DNA of 64,000 nt from Natronoarchaeum philippinense (GTDB lineage: Archaea; Halobacteriota; Halobacteria; Halobacteriales; Natronoarchaeaceae): NCBI RefSeq assembly GCF_900215575.1, contig NZ_OBEJ01000006.1:1-64000 (forward strand). Reading direction: 5' to 3'. Below the pieces are notes generated by a model that searched no databases, was not told the origin of the DNA, and saw only the letters and a list, made by a program, of their open reading frames with translations. How positions within the stretch are numbered: position 1 is the stretch's first letter; every line of letters starts with the position of its first letter. Positions 50,001-59,135 of the stretch are shown here, in pieces. A program made the position numbers and the translations under genes.

Positions 50001-51118
50001 GCAGACTCCTCGCGCTTGGCCTCCGGCTCTTCGTCATCGCGGCGAGCCTGCGCGATCAGGTCGTCGGCGCCCTGCTCGGCCAGTTCGCGTGCGAGCGACC
50101 GGGCCGCCGCGACGTGACGGTCGGCCGGCAGATCGCGGCTCGCGGTGACGGACTCGGTGCCGTCGCGGCTGTACACCTGCACGTCGGCGTGGACGTACTC
50201 GCCGCGCAGGACGGCGTGGACGCCGATCGGCGCGACGCAGCCGCCGCCGAGTTCGGCGAGGACGGCGCGCTCGACGGTCGTCTCGACGCGCGTTCGGGGG
50301 TGGTCCAAGAGCGTGGTCAGCGCCTCGCCGATCTCGTCGTCGCGGCTCGTCACGGCCAGCGCGCCCTGTCCAGGCGCGGGGACGAAGCCGCTGGTCGGGA
50401 GCTGTCGGTACTCGACGCGGTGGGCCAGGCCGCTGCGGTCGAGGCCGGCTTCGGCGAGCACGATGGCGTCGTACTCGGTGTCGGGCTCGCGTTCGAGGGC
50501 GCGGCGCTCGATCTCGTCGAGCTCGGAGAACCACGTCTCCACGTCCTGCTCGTAGGGGTGTTCGTAGTCGTCGTCGGTCGAGCCCTTCTTTTCTTTCTCG
50601 GCCTCGGTGCGGGCCTCGTGTTCGGCCTGCAGGCCGGGAGCGAGCAGTTTCTCGATCCGAGTGTCGACGTTGCCCCGAAGCGGTTCGACCGTCAGGTCGG
50701 GGCGGGCGTCGAGCAGTTGGGCCTGCCGGCGCAGGCTGGAGGTGCCGACGGTCGCGCCCTCGGGAAGCTCGTCGAGCGTCGAGCCGTCGGGCGTGACCAG
50801 CGCGTCGCCCGGCGTGGCGCGCTCGGGGATGCCGGCGACGAGCAGGTCGTCGGGCTGGTCGGTCGGCATGTCCTTCATCGAGTGGACGGCGGCATCGACG
50901 TCGCCCTCGATGACTTTCTCGTCGAGACTCCGGACGAACGCCCCGGTCTTGCCGAGCCGGTGGATCAGTTCGTCCTGAATCTGGTCGCCGGTCGTCTCGA
51001 CCTCCACCAGTTCAACGTCGTAGCGGCGGTCCTCTAAGACCTCCTTCACCGTCGTCGCCTGGCGGAGAGCCAAATCCGACCCCCGTGTCGCCAGACGAAT
51101 CGTTCCGCGAGTACTCAT
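49997..51118 (-). CDS. hemC: Hydroxymethylbilane synthase
   Basis: HemC (porphobilinogen deaminase) joins four porphobilinogen molecules. In 373 residues: IRLATRGSDLALRQA (7-21), AVHSMKDMP (about 77-85), VGTSSLRRQAQLL (about 124-136), LRGNVDTR (about 147-154) and ELGGGCVAPIG, with the Cys that carries the dipyrromethane cofactor. An insertion of about 58 residues (about 158-215, very charged, with EHEARTEAEKEKKGSTDDD) separates LRGNVDTR from YDAIVLAEAGLDR; haloarchaeal HemC proteins have such an insert. ATG at 51118 gives the family start MSTRGTIRLATRGS. Confidence 0.95.
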   Translation of the reverse strand: MSTRGTIRLATRGSDLALRQATTVKEVLEDRRYDVELVEVETTGDQIQDELIHRLGKTGAFVRSLDEKVIEGDVDAAVHSMKDMPTDQPDDLLVAGIPERATPGDALVTPDGSTLDELPEGATVGTSSLRRQAQLLDARPDLTVEPLRGNVDTRIEKLLAPGLQAEHEARTEAEKEKKGSTDDDYEHPYEQDVETWFSELDEIERRALEREPDTEYDAIVLAEAGLDRSGLAHRVEYRQLPTSGFVPAPGQGALAVTSRDDEIGEALTTLLDHPRTRVETTVERAVLAELGGGCVAPIGVHAVLRGEYVHADVQVYSRDGTESVTASRDLPADRHVAAARSLARELAEQGADDLIAQARRDDEEPEAKREESA

Positions 51119-51197
51119 ACACGGACCTGAGAGAGCCACGGTGAAAAGGACACTCTTTGGCCGGCAGCGCGGCGCTGGACGGCGGGCCCGGCGGCGG

Positions 51198-51614
51198 TCA
51201 GCCGACGCTCCGGAACCGGCGGTACAGGTAGTAGCTGGCGACGACGGGCGCGTACCCCGGAACGAACAGCCCGACGGCGCCGAGCAGCGCCCACGCCTCG
51301 CGGTCGGGCGACCAGTCGGCGGCGTCGAGCGGGAGACTCCTGAGATCCTGATGGAGCGCCAGCGGGAGCGACAGCGTCACGAGAAACGCCGGCGTTCCGA
51401 GCACCAGAATCGTGACTTTGGGCGAGAGAAACACGCCAGCGGTAGGGATCGGCTGGCCGACGACGACCGAGAGGGTGAACATCGGCGCCAGCGCGAGCGT
51501 GAGCGTGTAGACGACGGGGACGGCGGCGATGAGATACCACCACCGGCTTCCGCCGGCTGCCGGCGTCTCCTCTGACGCGACGGCTGACGCCTGTGACGCG
51601 GTGGCGTCGGACAC
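51198..51614 (-). CDS. Small membrane protein in hem region
   Basis: A 138-residue protein with three or four hydrophobic segments (WWYLIAAVPVVYTLTLALAP, about 25-44; VTILVLGTPAFLVTLSLPLAL, about 68-88; AWALLGAVGLFVPGYAPVVASYYL, about 107-130) after a polar N-terminus. I recognise no family. It lies between hemL and hemC on the same strand, spaced 110 bp from hemL and 79 bp from hemC; a link to tetrapyrrole metabolism is only positional. Confidence 0.7.
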   Translation of the reverse strand: MSDATASQASAVASEETPAAGGSRWWYLIAAVPVVYTLTLALAPMFTLSVVVGQPIPTAGVFLSPKVTILVLGTPAFLVTLSLPLALHQDLRSLPLDAADWSPDREAWALLGAVGLFVPGYAPVVASYYLYRRFRSVG

Positions 51615-51724
51615 GATTGAGCCGTCGTCACAGCGCCCAAAAAGTATGTACCGGTTACCAAAAGCGCACGGCGTCGAGCGACGGTACGCCGCGGTTACCG
51701 GACCGACCGGTGAGGCGGAAGTGC

Positions 51725-53062
51725 CTACAGCGCCTGCTCGTAGGCGTCCAGCGCCGTCTCGATGTCCTCTTCGGTGTGGGCGTAGCTGACGAACTGGGAC
51801 TCGAACTGGTTCGGCGTGAGGAAGACGCCCTGCTCTTTCATTGCGGGCCAGAACAGCCGCTCCCAGCGCTCGGTGTCACAGTCGGCGACCTCGGCGCCGT
51901 TTTTCGGGCAGTAGTCGTAGCGCGGGCAGTCGGGTCGTTGCTTGCAGCCGGCCTCGCACTGGCCGTCGGTCGAGCCGGGACCCTCGCGCGTGAACAAGAC
52001 CTTGAACATGCTGTCGGTGCCGGCGACGGTGTACTGGGGCGCCTTGTCGGCGACGATCTCGGTGAGCCCGCGGCGTAGCTTCTCGCCCAACTCGTTGACG
52101 TGCTCGTACACGTCGTTCTCGGCGGCGTATTTCAGTGACTCGTAGCCCGCCGCCATCGTGACGGGGTGACCTGAGAACGTACCGGCTTGGAACACGTCGC
52201 CCGCGGGCGTGAAGTGTTCGATGATCTCGGCGGGGCCGCCGATCGCACCGACCGGGAAGCCGCCGCCGATCACCTTGCCGAACGTCGTCACGTCGGGCGT
52301 GACGCCGAACTTGCCCTGAGCGCACTGCAGGCCGCCGACGCGAAAGCCCGTGATGACCTCGTCGAAGATCAGCAGGGAGCCGTGGTCCTCGGTGACATCG
52401 CGCAGCGTCTCCAGATAGCCGTCCTCGGGCATCACGATGCCCATATTTCCGAGCATCGGCTCGGTGAGCACGGCGGCGATCTCGTCGCCGTGGGCCTCGA
52501 ACGTCTCGTGAACGGCGTCGAAATCGTTGAACGGCACCGGGAGCGTGTGCTCGGCGAACTCCTCGGGGATGCCGTTGGTGCTCGGGCCGTGGTCCTCGAC
52601 ATCGCCCTCGACGAGCGTCGACTCTTGGGCGCCGTGGTAGCCCCCCTGCATGACGACGATCTTGTCGCGGCCGGTGTACCCCCGAGCGAGGCGGACCGCC
52701 GAGACGGTCGCCTCGGTGCCGGAGTTGACGAAGCGCGTCATCTCGACGCTGGGGACGTGCCGGGCGACGAACTCCGCGAGGTCGACCTCGATCTCGGTGG
52801 GCGCGCCGTACATCGGCCCCTCGCTGGCGGCCGACTGGATCGCGGCCTGCACGGGATCGGGCAGATCGTGGCCGTACAGCAGCGGGCCGTAGCCGTTGAC
52901 GAAGTCGACGTAGCGGTTGCCGTCGGCGTCGACGACGTGGCCGCCGTCGCCTCGCTGGACGAAGAAGGGATAGGGCCTGATCGCACGGACGGAAGAGTTG
53001 ACGCCGCCGGGGATCGACGACAGCGCCCGGTCGTACAGGTCGCGCGAGCGGTCGTGGTTCAT
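51725..53062 (-). CDS. hemL: Glutamate-1-semialdehyde 2,1-aminomutase
   Basis: HemL converts glutamate-1-semialdehyde to 5-aminolevulinate, a PLP enzyme of the aminotransferase fold. In 445 residues: [14 protein letters not shown] (15-28), [40 protein letters not shown] (about 108-132), [14 protein letters not shown] and the PLP lysine in [18 protein letters not shown] (Lys263). Residues 362-397 are an insertion with five cysteines (369, 373, 379, 385, 395), absent from bacterial and plant enzymes as far as I know. ATG at 53062 gives [20 protein letters not shown]; the frame upstream is non-coding. Confidence 0.94.
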   Translation of the reverse strand: MNHDRSRDLYDRALSSIPGGVNSSVRAIRPYPFFVQRGDGGHVVDADGNRYVDFVNGYGPLLYGHDLPDPVQAAIQSAASEGPMYGAPTEIEVDLAEFVARHVPSVEMTRFVNSGTEATVSAVRLARGYTGRDKIVVMQGGYHGAQESTLVEGDVEDHGPSTNGIPEEFAEHTLPVPFNDFDAVHETFEAHGDEIAAVLTEPMLGNMGIVMPEDGYLETLRDVTEDHGSLLIFDEVITGFRVGGLQCAQGKFGVTPDVTTFGKVIGGGFPVGAIGGPAEIIEHFTPAGDVFQAGTFSGHPVTMAAGYESLKYAAENDVYEHVNELGEKLRRGLTEIVADKAPQYTVAGTDSMFKVLFTREGPGSTDGQCEAGCKQRPDCPRYDYCPKNGAEVADCDTERWERLFWPAMKEQGVFLTPNQFESQFVSYAHTEEDIETALDAYEQAL

Positions 53063-53351
53063 GCTCCCGTGGTGGGCCTCGCGCGTGAAATCAGTACCGA
53101 AGGCGGGTGTGGCGACAGCGTACCGGAGCACGAGACGCCGTCGAATCCGCCACTGGACGATCAGCGGCGTCCCGGCCGGCACGAGCACCGAAGTCGTCGC
53201 TGTCGACGCTGCGGTGCTGTCGCTATCGACGTTGAAAACGAAAGAATCCGGCACGGTCGCGGGGGCCACCCACCGACGCGCCGGCTGCAACGAGACTCGT
53301 GGCAGAGACAGCCGAAGCCGTTTCGCCGATATCGTCCGGCGACGACCGCCC
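53063..53351. other. Intergenic region between amt and hemL
   Basis: The stretch holds the 3' flank of amt and the promoter of hemL. I see no protein, RNA gene or clear repeat in these 289 bases. Confidence 0.4.
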
Positions 53352-55013
53352 CTACACTGCGTCGGGACCTCTCTTTCCGGTGCGGACCTGCAGGGCGTCG
53401 TCGACCGGCATGACGAAGATCTTGCCGTCGCCGGGTTCGCCGGTGTTGGCGCCCTCGCGGATCGCCTCGACGACATCTTCGACGGGTACGTCGGCGACGA
53501 CGCATTCGAGTTTGACCTTCTGGTGGAGGTCGACCGTGTACTCCTCGCCGCGCCACTGGCCCTTCTTCGCGGGCTGGCTGCCGCGGCCGGAGACGTTCGT
53601 GACGGTCAGCGACGGCGCGCCGGCTTCGGCGAGTTGCTGTTTGACCTCGCCGAGGCGGTCGGGACGGATCATCGCCATGACCATCTTGATCTCGCTCTCG
53701 GCGACGCCGCCGTCCGTGCGAACAACGTCGTTGCCGCCGTCGGTTGCCACGTCGGGCTGACCGAATTCGGGGTAGGTGTCGACGCCGTGTTCGGACACGT
53801 CGAGCCCGTCACGCTCGTGCTCGGGGGTGACGCGGGCCTGCCCGGCGAGCTTGAGCGCGCCGAACACCGCGGCGGTCGCAACGACGGTCCACAGGCCGAT
53901 CACGCCGACGCCGAGGACCTGCACGGCGAAGGCTTCGAGGACGGTCGTGCCCTCCAGCGCGGCCGAGGTGGCGACGAACGGGAACAGCAGCGTGCCGAGG
54001 ATGCCGGCCGAGCCGTGGACCGGGAACACCGCACAGACGTCGTCGATCTTCAGGCGCTTCTCGACGAACTCGAAGACGATCGGGAGCTGGGCGCCGGCGA
54101 GGCCGCCCACGACGAACGCGCCCCACCACGTGGTGGTGTCGGGAATCGCGGTGATGCCGACGAGGCCGGCCAGTAGGCCGTTTGCGACGTACAGCGTGTC
54201 GACCTTGCCGGTCTTGAGCAGGGACACCGTCCCCGCGCCGATCGCACCGCAGGCCATTGCGATCGTCGTCGTCATCGCCACGCGACCGACGGTCTCGAAC
54301 GCACCGAGCACGAGCGCGCCGTCCTCGACGGCGAACACCGTCGCGGCGGTGCCGACGTTGAAGCCGTACCAGCCGAAGGCCAAGATCAGCGTCCCGAGCA
54401 CGGCGAAGGTCAGCGAGTGGCCGGGGATGACGTTGACCGTGCCGTCCTCGTTGTACCGGTCCATGCGCGGACCGAGCACCCACGCCGCGGTGAGGCCGGC
54501 GACGCCGCCCATGCCGTGGACGATCATGCCGCCGGCGAAGTCTTGGAACACCACGCCGTTGATGGCGATGAGTTCGCCGGCCCACGTCAGGCCGGTGACG
54601 ACGGGGTAGATGACCGCCGCCAGCAGGAACGTGTAACCGACGTACGCGCGGAGTTTCGCGCGACCGGCGACCGCGCCGGAGACGATCGTCGCCGCCGTCA
54701 TCGCGAAGACGGCGCCGAACAGCCAACTGACCCAGTCGTTTGCGCTCTCGGCGGCAAAGGCGGGCGAGAACCCGCTTCCGCCGACGAGCGAGGAGACGCC
54801 GGCACCGATCAGGAAGAACACCGTCACGCCGACCGACCAAGTCAGCAGGTTCTTCGTCAGCTGGTTTGCGACGTTCTTCGAGCGCACCTGCCCCGCCTCC
54901 AGCATTGCGAAGCCGGCGTGCATGAAGAAGATCAGGAACGAGACGACCAGCACCCACATGAGGTTGATCCCCTCGGCCAGCACCGTCGGATCTACCTGTA
55001 GGGGCGTTACCAT
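53352..55013 (-). CDS. amtB: Ammonium transporter fused to PII protein
   Basis: One uninterrupted 553-residue frame. Residues 1-395 are an Amt/Rh channel: [31 protein letters not shown] in two pieces (about 18-48) and the twin-histidine pore residues His166 (MIVHGMGG) and His333 ([10 protein letters not shown]). A linker of about 45 residues follows. Residues 440-553 are a complete PII (GlnK) domain: [18 protein letters not shown], the T-loop [20 protein letters not shown] with the uridylylatable-type Tyr492, and the nucleotide-binding end [19 protein letters not shown]. In most organisms the two are separate proteins that dock on each other. ATG at 55013 is preceded by GGAGGTGA, a near-perfect ribosome site. 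Confidence 0.93.
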   Translation of the reverse strand: MVTPLQVDPTVLAEGINLMWVLVVSFLIFFMHAGFAMLEAGQVRSKNVANQLTKNLLTWSVGVTVFFLIGAGVSSLVGGSGFSPAFAAESANDWVSWLFGAVFAMTAATIVSGAVAGRAKLRAYVGYTFLLAAVIYPVVTGLTWAGELIAINGVVFQDFAGGMIVHGMGGVAGLTAAWVLGPRMDRYNEDGTVNVIPGHSLTFAVLGTLILAFGWYGFNVGTAATVFAVEDGALVLGAFETVGRVAMTTTIAMACGAIGAGTVSLLKTGKVDTLYVANGLLAGLVGITAIPDTTTWWGAFVVGGLAGAQLPIVFEFVEKRLKIDDVCAVFPVHGSAGILGTLLFPFVATSAALEGTTVLEAFAVQVLGVGVIGLWTVVATAAVFGALKLAGQARVTPEHERDGLDVSEHGVDTYPEFGQPDVATDGGNDVVRTDGGVAESEIKMVMAMIRPDRLGEVKQQLAEAGAPSLTVTNVSGRGSQPAKKGQWRGEEYTVDLHQKVKLECVVADVPVEDVVEAIREGANTGEPGDGKIFVMPVDDALQVRTGKRGPDAV

Positions 55014-55410
55014 GCCGTCACCTCCGCGATCCCCGTAGTCCCCGGGGGAGAGGACTCGTATTCGTCCACCAATTCGCTCGTATTGCGAACGATCGTGTTC
55101 TGCATTACGATTAGACTTCATGAAGCACTCCAATATAAGGATTAGCGTTTACGTTCGTCTACTATCGAACTCCCTAATTGGAAATCTCTCGAAGTAATAG
55201 TAGGTTATACGTATATAAGGACGTTCGTCTGCCGAACTTCGCGCTCGTTCGGTATTCCTTTTGGACGAACGTACATACGAGTTCGACTGAGTCAAACGCT
55301 CGTTTCGGGAGTTGTCGTTCCCCAGTGCGGGCGTGAGTGACGACGCCGAGGCCACACGGCAACACCAAACCCGGGGTACGTTTATTGTCGCTCGGGCCGG
55401 GACACCGGAC
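55014..55410. promoter_or_regulatory. Regulatory region between amt and cupin gene
   Basis: This A/T-richer stretch of 397 bp holds the divergent promoters of the Amt-PII gene (minus) and the cupin gene (plus). Two amt TATA elements read CTTATATT (55132-55139) and CTTATATA (55212-55219) on the minus strand. The 9-mer ACGTTCGTC occurs at 55151-55159 and 55221-55229, and inverted at 55264-55272. No gene is visible. Confidence 0.5.
55381..55387 (+). promoter_or_regulatory. TATA box of the cupin gene (leaderless)
   Basis: TTTATTG lies 24-30 nt before the ATG at 55411. The message is predicted to begin at the start codon. Confidence 0.6.
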
Positions 55411-55887
55411 ATGGAGAAAACCGCGATCGAGGAGGTCGAGACGGAGATCAACCCGATGCGCGTCCACAGCGTTCGCAAGCCCGTCTCCCGGGCACTGGGG
55501 ACGACGGACGTGGCGATGAACTACTTCGAGCTAGAGCCCGGCGAGTCCTTCTCGGGAGCGTTGCACACCCACGAAGATCAAGAGGAGATCTTCTACGTCG
55601 AGGACGGCACCGCGACGTTCGAGGTCGGCATCGACCGCGAGACGGTCGAGGTCGATGCTGGCGAGCTAATCCGATTCCCGCCCGGCGAGTTCCAGAAGGG
55701 CTCGAACGAGGGCGAGGACCGCGTCGTCGGCTGGGCGATCGGCGCGCCGGGCGCCAGCCACGACTGGGACGAACTGTACTCGCGTGCGTACTGTCCGCAG
55801 TGCCAAGAGGAGACGAGACAGGATGTCGGATTCGGCGACGGGCAGTTTCAGCTCGAATGCACGGAGTGTGGCTACGGGCAGGGGTAG
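55411..55887 (+). CDS. Cupin protein with zinc ribbon tail
   Basis: A 158-residue protein: an N-terminal cupin barrel (FELEPGESFSGALHTHEDQEEIFYVEDGTATFEV in two pieces, about 36-70) with the metal-binding H-H-E pattern, and a C-terminal four-Cys zinc ribbon (YCPQCQEET and ECTECGYGQG). Cupins of this type are metal-dependent enzymes or small-molecule binders; no substrate can be named. It is divergent from the Amt-PII gene, and whether it takes part in nitrogen metabolism is unknown. Confidence 0.85.
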   Translation: MEKTAIEEVETEINPMRVHSVRKPVSRALGTTDVAMNYFELEPGESFSGALHTHEDQEEIFYVEDGTATFEVGIDRETVEVDAGELIRFPPGEFQKGSNEGEDRVVGWAIGAPGASHDWDELYSRAYCPQCQEETRQDVGFGDGQFQLECTECGYGQG

Positions 55888-55889
55888 CG

Positions 55890-57077
55890 CTACGGCTCGA
55901 ACCGTCGAATGAGACTTCCGCCCGTTCCTCGCCAGCTAATCTGGAGCGATTCGTCGGTGAACAGCGTGACCGAGTCGCCGGGGGTGACGGTCTCGTACTC
56001 GTCCGCGAACTGTCGATCGTACAGATCGCCGCCGACAGTTTCGAGCGTCAGCCGGTCGGCGTCGACCGGATCGCCGGCGGCGTGTTCGACCGTCAGCTTC
56101 GCGGCGATCTCCTCGTATTCGACCGTCCACGTGACGGTCGGCGCCGGCAGTCGGTCGATGTCGGCGCCGAACTCGGCGGTCGGCGCGGTCTGGTCGAGTC
56201 GGATCGTTCGGCCGTCGGTGCGGACGACGCCGAGGTCGCCGTCGACCAGCAGATCGCCGGCGGCGTCGCGAACCACCGAGGCGTCGAGCGCCTCGGCCTG
56301 CTTGGGTTCGGGAAACTGCACCACGAACGACTCGTGAGTCGACTCGCCATCGAAGTCGAGGAGCCGGGCGTACGCGTTGGCGCGAGTGATGTCGAGCGCC
56401 TCCTCGGCGTCGGCGCCGACGTTGCTATAGATCCGGGCCGGGCGACCGATCGCCTCGGTGAGCGCCGCGGCGGCGTCGCTGTACTCGTGTAATCGCTGCA
56501 CTTCGCCGCGGCGGGCGTCGACTACGGCGTCGAGCAGGTCGTCGTCTGCGAACTCGTGTTGCCAGACGACCGCCCCGTCTTTCACGGCGGCCCGCTGGCC
56601 GAGCGACCCCTCGAACAGCGCGAAGTCGCCGCGAGTGCCCGACTCCTCGTAGCCCGTTCCGAGCAGCGTCTCGATGACGGCGTCGGCGTCGTACGAACCG
56701 ACGACGACCGAGATCCAGAGCGGCATCGGATCGATCACGGCGTCGATGTCCTCGAAGGAGATGCCGAGGGCGTCCTGCCCGCCGCGAAGGTTGGCGAGCC
56801 ACCGATACAGCGGTTCGGGCAGTCGATCCTCGTGGGCGGCGAGCGCGCGAACGTCGAGATACCAGTAGCCGACGAAGTCCAATCCGTTCTCGGGCACCTC
56901 GGGGGACGGAAACCACTGCCGATACGTCGGCTCGCGCTCGGGCGCCAGCGCGGTGCCGGTGTCGGATGCATCGTCCGAGGAAAGAATACCGGAACAGCCC
57001 GCGAGGGCGCCGCTCGACGCCGCTGCGGCGCCCGCGACGGTCCGGCGGAGGAGACGGCGACGTGACAGGAAAGTCAT
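55890..57077 (-). CDS. Secreted Tat lipoprotein of unknown function
   Basis: A 395-residue exported protein. The N-terminus (FLSRRRLLRRTVAGAAAASSGALAGC) has a twin-arginine signal and a lipobox. The rest (for example PLYRWLANLRGGQDALGISFEDIDAVIDP and ISVVVGSYDADAVIETLLGTGYEESGTRGDFALFE, each in parts) has alternating strands and helices without motifs I recognise. It is convergent with the cupin gene, ending 2 bp from it. Confidence 0.8.
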   Translation of the reverse strand: MTFLSRRRLLRRTVAGAAAASSGALAGCSGILSSDDASDTGTALAPEREPTYRQWFPSPEVPENGLDFVGYWYLDVRALAAHEDRLPEPLYRWLANLRGGQDALGISFEDIDAVIDPMPLWISVVVGSYDADAVIETLLGTGYEESGTRGDFALFEGSLGQRAAVKDGAVVWQHEFADDDLLDAVVDARRGEVQRLHEYSDAAAALTEAIGRPARIYSNVGADAEEALDITRANAYARLLDFDGESTHESFVVQFPEPKQAEALDASVVRDAAGDLLVDGDLGVVRTDGRTIRLDQTAPTAEFGADIDRLPAPTVTWTVEYEEIAAKLTVEHAAGDPVDADRLTLETVGGDLYDRQFADEYETVTPGDSVTLFTDESLQISWRGTGGSLIRRFEP

Positions 57078-57134
57078 AGCTCCGCGTTCAGATTGGTGTG
57101 AGTTAAAATTACCGTCCGGACGGTCAGGAGAACG

Positions 57135-58115
57135 CTACAGACGCCGCGCCACGTCCTCGGCGAAGTAGGTCAGAATCAGATCCGCCCCGGCGCGTTTGAT
57201 CGACAGCAGCGACTCGGTCGCGGCGGCGTCGAGATCGAGCCAGCCCTTCTCGGCGGCGGCGTGGAGCATCGCGTATTCGCCGGAGACGTTGTATGCCGCG
57301 ACGGGGTAGTCGAACTCGCGGTCGATGTCGCGGACGATATCGAGGTACGGCAGCGCGGGCTTGACCATCAGCACGTCGGCGCCCTGCTCGACATCGAGGC
57401 GCACCTCCCGCGTGGCTTCCTCGCGGTTCGCGGGGTCCATCTGGTAGTGGCGCCGATCGCCGAACGCGGGCGCCCCGTCGGCTGCGTCGCGGAAGGGGCC
57501 GTAGAAACTGCTCTCGTACTTGGCGGCGTAGCTCATGATCGGCACGTCCGAGAATCCGGCGCCGTCCAGTGCCTCGCGGATCGCCCCGACCATCCCGTCG
57601 GTCATGCTGGAGGGCGCGACCATCTCGGCGCCCGCCTCGGCCTGCGAGACGGCGATCTTTCCGAGCAGGTCGAGCGTCTCGTCGTTCTTAACTGTGAGGT
57701 CGGGGTCCTCGACGGCGGCGTCCTCGACGATGCCGCAGTGGCCGTGGTCGGTGTACTCGCAGAGACACACGTCCGTGATCACGTAGGCGTCGGTCTCGGC
57801 GGTGATCCGGCGCGTCGCTTCCTGCACGACGCCGTCGTCGGCCCAAGCGCGAGAGCCCTGCGGGTCCTTCGATTCAGGGATCCCAAAGAGCATCACCGCC
57901 TCGACGCCCGTCTCCAGAACTTCCTCGACGCGATCGACGGCCTGCTCGATCGGGACGCGCTCGTGGCCCGGCATGGAGGGAATCGGAACGCGCTCGTCGG
58001 TCGTCGCGTCGACGAACACCGGCGCGATCAGGTCCTCCGGAGAGAGGCTGGTCTCGCTGACCAGCTCGCGGACGCCGTCGCGGCGCAGTCGACGCGGACG
58101 GTCGGTGAGGGTCAT
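57135..58115 (-). CDS. hemB: Porphobilinogen synthase
   Basis: HemB condenses two 5-aminolevulinate molecules to porphobilinogen. The 326 residues have the zinc-binding cysteines CLCEYTDHGHCG (about 119-130), two Schiff-base lysines (SYAAKYESSFYGPFR, about 195-209, and LMVKPALPYLDI, about 247-258) and MTDGMVGAIREALD. It is thus the zinc-dependent type. ATG at 58115 begins MTLTDRPRRLRRDGVRELV. It is separate from the hemL-hemC-cobA-hemD genes by about 4 kb. Confidence 0.96.
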   Translation of the reverse strand: MTLTDRPRRLRRDGVRELVSETSLSPEDLIAPVFVDATTDERVPIPSMPGHERVPIEQAVDRVEEVLETGVEAVMLFGIPESKDPQGSRAWADDGVVQEATRRITAETDAYVITDVCLCEYTDHGHCGIVEDAAVEDPDLTVKNDETLDLLGKIAVSQAEAGAEMVAPSSMTDGMVGAIREALDGAGFSDVPIMSYAAKYESSFYGPFRDAADGAPAFGDRRHYQMDPANREEATREVRLDVEQGADVLMVKPALPYLDIVRDIDREFDYPVAAYNVSGEYAMLHAAAEKGWLDLDAAATESLLSIKRAGADLILTYFAEDVARRL

Positions 58116-58223
58116 GCACAGCCGTAGGGACGGGGCGCTCAAAGAATCGTCGCTCGCGGGAAGCAAAGCAGTTGGACGCCGTCCAGAGATCCGCCGCGTC
58201 GAGTCGGGAGCTGCCGGAGAGAG

Positions 58224-58898
58224 TCACTCCGCGACTTCGAACTCGCCCACGTCGCCGAGGCGAGCGGGCTCGAACGGGTGCCCGATATCAGCGTAGTACA
58301 GCGCGATGTTCGCCTCCAGATCCGTGATCAAGTAGTGGTCGATGACCGCCGACAGCGCGTCGGTTCGGGCAGCGTCGTCCCGCGAGTCCAAAAAGAGCGG
58401 CCCGAGTTCCTCACCGAACCGGGTGTTCGTGACGGGGTCGCCGTTCCACACCGTTTCGGGCCGTGGATACTCGTAGGCGTCCAGACAGTCTTCGAGAGCG
58501 GGCCACTCGACGTTCTGATAGTCGGCGATCCGCTTTCGAGGCACGAACAGGTCGATGTGGTTCGTTTGGGCGTACTCGGGCAGCGTTCGCACGTCGTCGC
58601 GGCCGAGAATGTCCAATCGGTCCTCGATGAACTGGAGGTCGAACTGCGTCCCGTTGTAAGAGACGAGCGCGTCGGCGCCGAAATCGTCGAGTTGCGCCAT
58701 CGCTCGCTCGACTACTTCGGCTTCATCGAAACGGCCTCTATGAAACGTCCGGTACTCCGTCGTCGAAGCCGACGCGCCGCGATCGTGGACACCGACGCCA
58801 ATCGAGACAAGTTCTCCCGCAGCAGCGTCGTAGTGGGTCGTCTCGATGTCGAGCGTCGCAACGCGCTCGTGCCCGGCGTCGTCGAGCGTGATCTGCAT
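58224..58898 (-). CDS. RNase H-like 3'-5' exonuclease
   Basis: A 224-residue DEDD-type nuclease of the YprB/predicted 3'-5' exonuclease group. The DIET motif appears in RVATLDIETTHYDAAAGEL (about 12-30) and the second acidic motif in DALVSYNGTQFDLQFIEDRL (about 75-94), with HIDLFVPRK and the third site in LITDLEANIALYYADI. DNA or RNA as substrate is not settled. ATG at 58898 (MQITLDDAGHERVATL) is taken over the longer frame, whose upstream part is non-coding. Confidence 0.85.
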   Translation of the reverse strand: MQITLDDAGHERVATLDIETTHYDAAAGELVSIGVGVHDRGASASTTEYRTFHRGRFDEAEVVERAMAQLDDFGADALVSYNGTQFDLQFIEDRLDILGRDDVRTLPEYAQTNHIDLFVPRKRIADYQNVEWPALEDCLDAYEYPRPETVWNGDPVTNTRFGEELGPLFLDSRDDAARTDALSAVIDHYLITDLEANIALYYADIGHPFEPARLGDVGEFEVAE

Positions 58899-59048
58899 AT
58901 CGACAGCCGTCTGTCCAATCGCTCTTGAACGTTCGGATCGGAGGGGGAGACGGATGGGAACCGTCGAGACCCCTGAGATGAGACCAGACGGTGCTCTCCT
59001 CGCCCCAATCTGAAAGCATTTAAGCGACAGCGACGCCAGCGTGCGAAC

Positions 59049-59135
59049 ATGAGCCAAGCCACGAAGATCGTCGTCGGAACCGTCGGCATCGCCGGGATAC
59101 TCGCACTCGCGCTGATCGTCCAGACGCTCGCTTGA
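59049..59135 (+). CDS. 28-residue membrane peptide
   Basis: The frame ATG at 59049 to TGA at 59133-59135 encodes a 28-residue peptide with one hydrophobic span (from residue 7, VVGTVGIAGILALALIVQTLA). It overlaps the next ATG by one base (TGATG), so the two are translationally coupled. A weak TTTAAG box lies at 59019-59024. Small membrane peptides of this size are commonly missed in annotation, yet the coupling and composition support it. Confidence 0.6.
   Translation: MSQATKIVVGTVGIAGILALALIVQTLA

Noticed and set aside
48345-53062. A single hem operon including hemB and hemL
   Set aside because: hemL is separated from hemC by an unrelated membrane gene and two gaps, and hemB lies 4 kb away beyond the Amt-PII gene and others. 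Only hemC-cobA-hemD are tightly linked.
55174-55478. Small minus-strand frames upstream of the Amt-PII gene
   Set aside because: They cross both amt TATA boxes and the promoter of the cupin gene and show no homology or coding bias.
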